Source: Mariprofundus sp. (GTDB taxonomy: Bacteria > Pseudomonadota > Zetaproteobacteria > Mariprofundales > Mariprofundaceae). From it: a DNA stretch of 39,892 bases. The notes below the pieces were generated by a model. The model was not told the origin of the DNA. It ran no database searches and saw only the letters and a list, made by a program, of their open reading frames with translations. This document shows, piece after piece, positions 33,456 to 39,892 of the stretch (position 1 is the stretch's first letter; each line of letters starts with the position of its first letter). The stretch covers positions 1 to 39,892 of the forward strand of contig JAUZQJ010000081.1 in NCBI GenBank assembly GCA_030951045.1. Direction: 5' to 3'. The position numbers were made by a program, and so were the translations under genes.

Positions 33456-34246
33456 TGGAAATCAAGGATAAACGTGTTGTTTTAACAGGCGCTGCCGGTG
33501 GAATGGGCTCCATATTGGCTAGAGAGCTAGTTAAACTCGGTGCCAATCTGGCCATGGTGGATGCCAATGCAAAAGCCCTGGATGCTATGCACGTAGAATT
33601 GCCAGACACCCATGCTATTACAGGCGATCTCTCATCTGCCGCCGGATGTACTTTAGTCGCCGACCAATGTCTGGAAAAACTGGGGGGCATTGATCTGCTT
33701 ATCAATTTAGCCGGCATCAACAATTTTGCTGCATATGAAGATGAAAACCCTGAAAAGATAGAACTGATGTTACATGTGAATCTGCTGGCTCCTATGTGGT
33801 TAGCGCGTGCATTTCTACCCGTAATGCAGAAAAACAATGCCGGTCGCATCGTCAATGTCGGCTCTATTTTCGGCTCCATTGGTTTTGCCTATTTCGCTGT
33901 TTACTCGGCCAGTAAGTTCGGCCTGCGTGGTTTTTCTGAAGCACTGCGCCGAGAAGTGGCAGACACCAACATCAAAGTCACCTATATCGCACCACGCGCT
34001 GTAAAAACACCGATGAATTCCGATGCACTGATGCGCATGGGTGAAGCAACCGGCATGAATATGGATGCCCCTGAAGATGTCGTGAAAAAAATTATCGCGG
34101 CGATCAACAATAACCGCAAAGATATCTATTTCGGTTTTCCTGAAGCGTTGTTTGTTAACATCAATGTCATGTTCCCGCGTTTGGTGGATAAAGCACTGGC
34201 TGCGCAAAACCGTATCGCTCGTGCCTTCGCCAAGGGCGAAAAATAA
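33455..34246 (+). CDS. Short-chain dehydrogenase/reductase
   Basis: Classical SDR of 263 aa. Cofactor loop TGAAGGMG (11-18); Asp36 at the end of strand 2 favours NAD(H); NLAG (84-87), catalytic Ser137 and Y150-x3-K154 (YSASK). The C-terminal region is extended and partly hydrophobic (GFPEALFVNINVMFPRLVDKAL), which would suit a lipid-like substrate or membrane contact. Coupled by TAATG to the diiron protein gene. Probably reduces or oxidises an intermediate of the same pathway; the direction is unknown. Confidence 0.9.
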   Translation: MEIKDKRVVLTGAAGGMGSILARELVKLGANLAMVDANAKALDAMHVELPDTHAITGDLSSAAGCTLVADQCLEKLGGIDLLINLAGINNFAAYEDENPEKIELMLHVNLLAPMWLARAFLPVMQKNNAGRIVNVGSIFGSIGFAYFAVYSASKFGLRGFSEALRREVADTNIKVTYIAPRAVKTPMNSDALMRMGEATGMNMDAPEDVVKKIIAAINNNRKDIYFGFPEALFVNINVMFPRLVDKALAAQNRIARAFAKGEK

Positions 34247-34287
34247 CCCCATAGCCACACGAAAGCACACTACCAAGGAGTACAGTA

Positions 34288-34965
34288 ATGAAGATAACGC
34301 AATGGATGATGAGCATCATGATATTGGCAGGATTGCTCTCTACACCCGCTTATGCCGACGAAGTAAGTGATACCGTACTGGAATTGCAACATCAGTGGGC
34401 TTCGGCCAACTACAAAGCTGCAGACGACACCAAGGAGGCCACCTTTAAGGCTCTGGTCGCTAAAGCTGAAGCACTGAGCGCCAAACATGCAGATCGTGCT
34501 GAACCCAAAATATGGGAAGCGATTATCAGGGCTGGATATGCCGGTGCGATGGGTGGTCTCTCATCCATTACCAATGCCATGCCACAGATGGAAAAAGGAC
34601 GCGACCTGCTTTTAGAAGCTGAAAAAATTGATGCCAATGCCTTGAACGGCTCCGTCTATACCACTCTGGGTAGCTTTTTCTATATGACACCCGGCTGGCC
34701 AATCGGTTTCGGTGATGAAGATAAAGCACTGGAATACCTGAGCAAAGCACAGACGATTGCACCCGATGATATGGATGCCAACTATTTCATGGCTGATTAC
34801 TGGGTGGAGCAACGCAAATACAAAAAGGCATTACCGTTACTGGAAAAAGTTATGGCACTGCCTGCTGTAGCGAATCGTCCGGTATATTCGACTGGTCGCA
34901 AAACAGAAGCCGCCGCACTGTTAGCTAAAGTGCAGAAAAAATTACACATCAACGTGGCTAAATAA
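34288..34965 (+). CDS. Secreted TPR-like protein
   Basis: A 225-aa exported protein: a signal peptide with hydrophobic core MMSIMILAGLLSTPAYA (cleavage near residue 23), then helical repeats. The clearest TPR units are ALEYLSKAQTIAPDDMDANYFMADYWVEQRKYKKALPLLEKVM (about residues 151-192) and the preceding MEKGRDLLLEAEKIDANALNGSVYTTLGSFFY. The conserved PGWPIGFGDEDKALEYL looks like a family hallmark. AAGGAG lies 8 bases before the ATG. It is 41 bp after the SDR gene and probably part of that operon. Role unknown; a periplasmic scaffold is likely. Confidence 0.8.
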   Translation: MKITQWMMSIMILAGLLSTPAYADEVSDTVLELQHQWASANYKAADDTKEATFKALVAKAEALSAKHADRAEPKIWEAIIRAGYAGAMGGLSSITNAMPQMEKGRDLLLEAEKIDANALNGSVYTTLGSFFYMTPGWPIGFGDEDKALEYLSKAQTIAPDDMDANYFMADYWVEQRKYKKALPLLEKVMALPAVANRPVYSTGRKTEAAALLAKVQKKLHINVAK

Positions 34966-34989
34966 ATCCATCTGCAATACACTATCATC

Positions 34990-35051
34990 ACATAGATCCT
35001 TCACCGCGAAAATGTGTACGAACGGACGCCTCGCAGTGAAAGGGTCTATGT
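34990..35051. repeat. Intergenic hairpin element, 62 bp
   Basis: The left arm acatagatccttcaccgcga (34990-35009) is complementary to the right arm tcgcagtgaaagggtctatg plus t (35031-35051) over about 20 bases with one bulge and two mismatches. It lies between the TPR gene and the PP2C gene, has no U-tract, and is unlike a normal terminator. It may act in mRNA stability or be a miniature repeat of the family seen at 4098, 5604 and 39516. Confidence 0.7.
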
Positions 35052-35081
35052 AATAAAACAGATTCATTATAGAGTCAGCCG

Positions 35082-36716
35082 ATGAAGTCTGCTGACAAAA
35101 ATTTCTGGTCATATCTGCTCAGTTTGTGGCCACTGCTGTTTATCTTTCTACTCGGTCAGAGCTTGATGCAATTAAACGGCAATGCGACTGAGCTTGGTCT
35201 AACAAACACCCTGTCACTAATTGATACCGGCCTGTTTTTACTGTTGATCTGCGGTGCTGCATGGTGGACCTATATTCCGCTACAACAGTGCTTTAATCAG
35301 TGTGATGATCTGGAACAACATCGCTCTTTCATCGAAGCGGTTCTATCAGACTTTCCATGGCGAGCATTAAAATCTTATACCGTTGCCGGATGGGTGTTCG
35401 CCATCTATCTGATCATCAGCATCCCTTTGTTTGCAGTACTGAACGATCATCTACTCAGCTGGCGCATGTTCATCACATTAGCACTGAATTTCTCTTTTGC
35501 CTCTGGGGTTTTAGCTCCGGCACTTGCGGTCACGCACTCCATCGTATTTTCCACCCAACTGCGCCTGAGCCTGTCGCGGCATGGCCTATTTTCCGGCCTG
35601 TTATCCGACACCTATTCTCATAAACACATCACCGCATCAACACACAGGCCATGGATCGTTTTTCTCGTCACAGGCCTTGTACCAACAATTATTCTGGCCT
35701 GTTACATCTGGCTAGCCCAAGATGGCAATGAAAATGAAACTGTATTCATTCTCTCTCAAGTTATCGTACTTCTGGCCATGTCGATCACCGCCAGTCTGGT
35801 TCTGGTTTGGCATATCACACAAACACTCAAAACAATCACCTCAACCCTGGAAACCGGCCTGGGTCATTTGGCCAGCGGTCAATTTGAAGGCCGTGTCCCG
35901 GTTCTACTTGATGATGATTTTGGTGAATTGGCACGTGGTTTAAATACCGCCATGCACGGTCTGCAGGAACGCGAAGATTTAAAAGATTCTTTAGCTTTAG
36001 CCGCCGAAATTCAGCAAGGCCTGTTACCCAAACATGAACCGGTCATTCCCTATTATACCTTGAAGGGGTTTCAACAAACCTGTTATACGGTCGGTGGAGA
36101 CTATTACGATTATATTAAACTCGATGATGGGCGTATCTGGCTGATGGTAGCAGATGTATCCGGCAAGGGTTATCCAGCCGCTCTGACCATGGCCAATCTA
36201 CAAGCGATGTTACGTGGTTTATCTACACTGAACTGGCCTATTGAAGAGGCCGCGAACTATTTGAATGAAGCCCTGTGCGACACCTTAACTTCGGGTCGTT
36301 TTGTCACCCTGTTCATGGCCAAGTTGCAACCTGAATCCCATTCACTGGTCTGGGTAAATGCAGGTCATGTGCCACCTTTATTGATAAAAACCGACGCATC
36401 CGGTGAGCGCACGATCAAATCCATGCAAGCCTCTTCACCTCCGCTTGGGCTGATTAGAAACCTGCAATATGACGTAGTCAGAACGGAATTTGATCCCGGT
36501 GATACACTGCTGGCTTATACCGATGGTGTGACCGAAACATCCGGCCGCATTGGCAAAGAGATGTATGGTGAAACCAGACTTAGAAAATGGTTAATGGCAC
36601 ATACAGAAAGTCCGGTAAGTGAACTACCACGTCTGCTACTTGAAGAATTGGATGCCTTTGGTCGCAATGACGGGGATGATGATTTAACGCTGTTGTGTGT
36701 TAAAAGGGAGAAATAA
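35082..36716 (+). CDS. Membrane-bound PP2C/SpoIIE-type serine phosphatase with HAMP domain
   Basis: A 544-aa RsbU/SpoIIE-like phosphatase. Six hydrophobic helices lie near residues 12-28, 46-62, 103-120, 128-150, 191-210 and 224-243. A HAMP-like linker (245-300, with the VPVLLDDDFGELARGLN signature) is followed by a coiled stretch and the phosphatase domain with GGDYYDY (338-344), ADVSGKGYPAAL, NAGHVPPLL, YTDGVTE and NDGDDDLTLL, giving all metal-binding Asp. Such enzymes usually dephosphorylate an anti-sigma-antagonist (STAS) partner, but none is encoded in the window. TAATG overlap with fumC. Confidence 0.9.
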   Translation: MKSADKNFWSYLLSLWPLLFIFLLGQSLMQLNGNATELGLTNTLSLIDTGLFLLLICGAAWWTYIPLQQCFNQCDDLEQHRSFIEAVLSDFPWRALKSYTVAGWVFAIYLIISIPLFAVLNDHLLSWRMFITLALNFSFASGVLAPALAVTHSIVFSTQLRLSLSRHGLFSGLLSDTYSHKHITASTHRPWIVFLVTGLVPTIILACYIWLAQDGNENETVFILSQVIVLLAMSITASLVLVWHITQTLKTITSTLETGLGHLASGQFEGRVPVLLDDDFGELARGLNTAMHGLQEREDLKDSLALAAEIQQGLLPKHEPVIPYYTLKGFQQTCYTVGGDYYDYIKLDDGRIWLMVADVSGKGYPAALTMANLQAMLRGLSTLNWPIEEAANYLNEALCDTLTSGRFVTLFMAKLQPESHSLVWVNAGHVPPLLIKTDASGERTIKSMQASSPPLGLIRNLQYDVVRTEFDPGDTLLAYTDGVTETSGRIGKEMYGETRLRKWLMAHTESPVSELPRLLLEELDAFGRNDGDDDLTLLCVKREK

Positions 36717-38101
36717 TGTCAAACAATCAGGACTATAGAACCGAACGCGATTCCATGGGCGAAATGCAAGTGCCTGCCAATGCCATGTATGGTGCTTCCA
36801 CTGCACGTGCTGTAGAAAATTTCCCGGTATCCGATTTGCGTTTTTCACGTGAGTTCATTAAAGCCGTGGCGCAAATTAAGATGGCTGCTGCTTCCGTGAA
36901 TGCTGATTTAGGTCGCCTTGATCGCGCCAAAATGGAGCTTATTCGTCAGGCTGCCCTGGAAGTGGCTTTGGGTGACTGGGATGCCGAATTTGTACTCGAT
37001 ATTTTTCAAACCGGTTCTGCCACATCAACCAATATGAATGCCAATGAAGTAACCGCCCACCGCTGTGCGCAAATCAATGCAGATGAACCGATTCATCCCA
37101 ATGATCATGTCAATCAGGGCCAATCATCCAATGATGTGATTCCCACTGCCATTCATCTGGCTGCCAGTGATCTGTTGGTACATGCACTGCTTCCAGCCGC
37201 CACACACCTGCTTGCGGTCTTGAACGAAAAAGCTGCAGCCACACACGATGTCATCAAGATCGGCCGCACCCATTTGATGGATGCCACCCCGGTAACACTG
37301 GGTCAGGAGATTTCCGGCTGGGCACGCCAGATTGAGTTGGGTATTGAGCGCCTGAAATCTTGCCTGCCACGCATCACTGAACTGGCGCAGGGTGGTACTG
37401 CTGTAGGCACAGGTCTGAATACGCATCCGGAGTTTGGAGCGCGCATGGCAGCCGCCTTATCTGAAGCTTATGGCATTGATTTTAAGGAAGCGGAAAATCA
37501 TTTTGAAGCACAAGCAGCCCAGGATGCTGCAGTTGAGCTCTCCGGTCAGTTAAAAACACTGGCGGTGTCATTGATGAAAATCGCCAATGATGTACGCCTG
37601 TTAAATATGGGGCCACGCTGTGGTCTCGGTGAAATATCCGTACCGGCAGTACAACCGGGCAGCTCCATTATGCCGGGTAAAGTAAATCCCGTGATTGCTG
37701 AATCGATGGCACAGGTTTGCGCTCATGTCATGGGTAACGATGCCGCGATTAGCATTGGTGGCAGCACCGGCCTGCTGGAACTGAATGTGATGTTGCCAAT
37801 GATGGCACATAACCTTCTCGAATCTGAACGGCTGTTAGCTAGTGCCATGCACATGTTCGCCGACAAATGTATTCAAGGTATCGAAGCCAATAGAGAACGC
37901 TGTGCCGAGCAAATTGAATGGAGTATGAGCATGGTAACATCGCTGGCTCCTGTGATCGGCTATGATCGTGCGTCTCAAATTGCCAAACAGGCTGTCAACG
38001 AAGGTAAAACCGTACGCCAGCTCTGCCTTGAAGCTGATGTACTGCCCGCCGATGAACTGGATCGCTTATTGGATCCAACATCCATGCTGGCTCCCAAATA
38101 A
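36716..38101 (+). CDS. fumC: Class II fumarate hydratase
   Basis: A 461-aa homotetrameric iron-independent fumarase of the TCA cycle. It has the superfamily signature GSSIMPGKVNPV, FQTGSATSTNMNANEV, HPNDHVNQGQSSNDVIPTA, and GRTHLMDATPVTLGQEISGW with the catalytic His. The TGSATSTNMN and GGTAVGTGLNTH strings favour fumarase over aspartase. Length fits FumC (about 465). It starts on the last base of the PP2C stop, so it may be cotranscribed, although a housekeeping link with that gene is not obvious. Confidence 0.93.
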   Translation: MSNNQDYRTERDSMGEMQVPANAMYGASTARAVENFPVSDLRFSREFIKAVAQIKMAAASVNADLGRLDRAKMELIRQAALEVALGDWDAEFVLDIFQTGSATSTNMNANEVTAHRCAQINADEPIHPNDHVNQGQSSNDVIPTAIHLAASDLLVHALLPAATHLLAVLNEKAAATHDVIKIGRTHLMDATPVTLGQEISGWARQIELGIERLKSCLPRITELAQGGTAVGTGLNTHPEFGARMAAALSEAYGIDFKEAENHFEAQAAQDAAVELSGQLKTLAVSLMKIANDVRLLNMGPRCGLGEISVPAVQPGSSIMPGKVNPVIAESMAQVCAHVMGNDAAISIGGSTGLLELNVMLPMMAHNLLESERLLASAMHMFADKCIQGIEANRERCAEQIEWSMSMVTSLAPVIGYDRASQIAKQAVNEGKTVRQLCLEADVLPADELDRLLDPTSMLAPK

Positions 38102-38130
38102 ACGACGATCAAAACCACTGGACAGATAGA

Positions 38131-39510
38131 TTGCCAAGCATAACCGATTTTCCACATCACGCTTTCCGTGAATATGATATTCGCGGCATTGCCGCCACCG
38201 ACATCACAGAAGCCCTGGCTTATCGTCTTGGTCAAGCCTTTGCTGCCATGTTACCAGCCAACGAATCGCGCCCGGTCATTGTTGGCCGTGATGTGCGGCT
38301 GTCTGGCCCGGATTTACAAACAGCCTTGATACGCGGACTCAATGATGCTGGTCTGCATGTAATGGATATCGGTATTGTACCTACCCCGCTGGCTTATTAT
38401 GCGGTGCATCAACTCTCAGCAGCCGGCAGTGTGCATGTCACGGCCAGCCACAACCCCAGTGAATATAACGGCTTTAAAATGATGATTGGCACGTCCAGTC
38501 TGCACGGCCATGATATTCAACGCTTAAAGGAGCTGATGCAGCAAGATATCCGCACTGACAAAGCCGACGGTAGTTGCACACCCTTCTCTATCACCGACAG
38601 TTATACCCAATTTGTTGTGAATGATTGCCCGCTCTCTCGTCCCTTTAAAGTGGTCATTGATGCAGGCAACGGTCCATCAGGCATGATTGCCGCCCCGCTC
38701 TATCGACAGTTAGGTTGTGAAGTCATTGAGCTTTATTGTGAACCGGATGGCCGTTTTCCCAATCATCATCCCGATCCGACCATCGCAGAAAACATGGTTG
38801 ATCTAGCCAACACCGTACGTACCCACAAGGCTGATCTTGGTATTGCTTTTGATGGTGATGGTGATCGTGTCGGCATCGTTGATGAGCATGGCACCATTAT
38901 CTGGAGCGATATGTTGCTGTTACTGCTGTCGCGGCGTCTGTTACTGGAATATCCCGGCGCTACCATTATTTCTGAAATTAAAAGCTCACAAATGCTCTAC
39001 AACGCCATTGAACAAGCCGGTGGCAAAGCAGTGATGTGGCGTACCGGGCACTCCTTAATCAAAGCAAAAATGAAAGAGACCGGTGCCCTGCTGGCTGGAG
39101 AGATGAGCGGCCACCTATTTTTTGCAGATCGATTTTTCGGCTTTGATGATGCTGCTTATGCTGGTGCCCGTATCATGCAAATGCTGGCCGATACGGGCTC
39201 CACGTTTTCAGAGCTACTGGCTGATGTACCCATCACTGTAGCCACACCGGAAATTCGCATTGCATGCAGTGACCAAGAGAAGTTCGATGTCGTTGATCAG
39301 GCTATTGCCCATTTCAAATCGATGGGATATGACATTATTGATATTGATGGCATGCGTATTCGTTTTGCCGATGGCTGGGGTCTATTGCGTGCCTCCAACA
39401 CCCAACCGGCACTGGTGATGCGTTTTGAAGCACCGGATAACAAGCGACTGAGTGAGATGCGCGCCTTGATTGAATCATGGCTGGAGCAAAACAGTTCTTA
39501 CAAACAATAA
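38131..39510 (+). CDS. algC: Phosphomannomutase/phosphoglucomutase
   Basis: Alpha-D-phosphohexomutase interconverting mannose or glucose 6- and 1-phosphates, which feeds GDP-mannose and UDP-glucose synthesis. The 459-aa protein starts at TTG 38131 (FREYDIRGIA near the N-terminus). The phosphoserine loop VTASHNPSEYNGFK has Ser106, the metal loop is FDGDGDRVG, the sugar-binding loop GEMSGHLFFADRFFGFDD and the phosphate-binding loop RASNTQPALVMRFEA; all four loops are intact, as in Pseudomonas AlgC. The ribosome site is weak (GGACAG). It could supply the mannose used by gmd at the other end of the window. Confidence 0.92.
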   Translation: MPSITDFPHHAFREYDIRGIAATDITEALAYRLGQAFAAMLPANESRPVIVGRDVRLSGPDLQTALIRGLNDAGLHVMDIGIVPTPLAYYAVHQLSAAGSVHVTASHNPSEYNGFKMMIGTSSLHGHDIQRLKELMQQDIRTDKADGSCTPFSITDSYTQFVVNDCPLSRPFKVVIDAGNGPSGMIAAPLYRQLGCEVIELYCEPDGRFPNHHPDPTIAENMVDLANTVRTHKADLGIAFDGDGDRVGIVDEHGTIIWSDMLLLLLSRRLLLEYPGATIISEIKSSQMLYNAIEQAGGKAVMWRTGHSLIKAKMKETGALLAGEMSGHLFFADRFFGFDDAAYAGARIMQMLADTGSTFSELLADVPITVATPEIRIACSDQEKFDVVDQAIAHFKSMGYDIIDIDGMRIRFADGWGLLRASNTQPALVMRFEAPDNKRLSEMRALIESWLEQNSSYKQ

Positions 39511-39515
39511 AACTG

Positions 39516-39637
39516 TTCACCACGAAGACACGAAGATAAAATAGATTCAGAATTCTTCAGTCAATCCACTCTAAGCACCTTATGCTCCCCCCCCCTAATT
39601 CTTCTTTCATCATATTTTCTTTGTGCCTTTGTGGTTA
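39516..39637. repeat. Intergenic inverted repeat (ACCACGAAGRCACGAAGA type)
   Basis: The left arm ttcaccacgaagacacgaag (39516-39535, continuing ataaaat) pairs imperfectly with the reverse complement of the right arm near 39613-39637 (tattttctttgtgcctttgt plus ggtta). Between the arms is a run of nine C (39587-39595). The element follows algC directly and precedes the ilvC leader. Same design as the elements at 4098, 5604 and 34990. Confidence 0.65.
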
Positions 39638-39668
39638 AATCTATCTGTTTAGTTATGACAGGATTTAG

Positions 39669-39892
<224 letters not shown>

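Noticed and set aside
39587-39595. Nine-C run as a phase-variable tract
   Set aside because: It lies inside the intergenic inverted repeat, outside any coding frame and well away from the ilvC start, so there is no sign it controls a gene.

Overview
The window is a gene-dense stretch of about 40 kb (GC near 50% by eye) from a Gram-negative chromosome. It encodes LPS heptosyltransferases, a lipid A acyltransferase, MltB/RlpA/DacC wall enzymes and proteobacterial housekeeping genes (RdgC, ApaH, SspA, Hsp33). That mix points to the gamma/beta/zeta-proteobacterial side. A zetaproteobacterium such as Mariprofundus is my guess, not something the sequence proves. No phage, complete insertion sequence, CRISPR array, rRNA or tRNA gene was seen.

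Layout: (1) 97-3471, minus strand: a polysaccharide operon of a WcaJ-type initiating sugar transferase, an orphan APS kinase (cysC) and GDP-mannose 4,6-dehydratase. It has a plausible sigma70 promoter with a CRP-like palindrome upstream. (2) 3634-5566: fxsA, a parD antitoxin with a truncated parE, and a Bax-inhibitor-1/YccA membrane protein, separated by intergenic inverted repeats. (3) 5809-14649, plus strand: a tightly packed LPS/surface-glycan block of Trm112-like protein, lipid A acyltransferase, methyltransferase, WaaF, WaaC, ICMT-like methyltransferase, DUF3108 protein, O-carbamoyltransferase, GalE and a family 2 glycosyltransferase. (4) 14692-16099, minus strand: an orphan PstS-like phosphate-binding protein and a secreted unknown protein. 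(5) 16396-24151, plus strand: a chain of overlapping genes for wall and maintenance functions: mltB, rlpA, LOG, rluA-type, dacC, D-amino acid transaminase, HAD phosphatase, Hsp33, YgjP-like. (6) 24269-29643: a TolB-like propeller protein, exonuclease III, a GGDEF protein with an N-terminal Rossmann domain, and convergent rdgC-apaH. (7) 29921-38101: sspA, then a compact operon of a 'thermostable hemolysin' family protein, an AMP-forming ligase, a heme-oxygenase-like diiron protein and an SDR, followed by a secreted TPR protein, a membrane PP2C phosphatase and fumC. (8) 38131 to the end: phosphomannomutase/phosphoglucomutase and the 5' end of ilvC.

Most interesting points: the hemolysin-ligase-diiron-SDR operon looks like an uncharacterised small-molecule or lipid pathway behind a near-perfect CRP-like operator. 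rlpA seems to start at a rare ATT codon and its lipoprotein signal is lost if only ATG/GTG/TTG starts are allowed. Four arrays of 7-bp tandem repeats occur, one of them inside the gmd coding region. A pair of 23-bp direct repeats with a GC-rich dyad lies before exonuclease III. Region 1 feeds sugar nucleotides (GDP-mannose derivatives, possibly from the phosphomannomutase at 38131) and possibly PAPS into an exopolysaccharide, while region 3 builds lipid A and the inner core.
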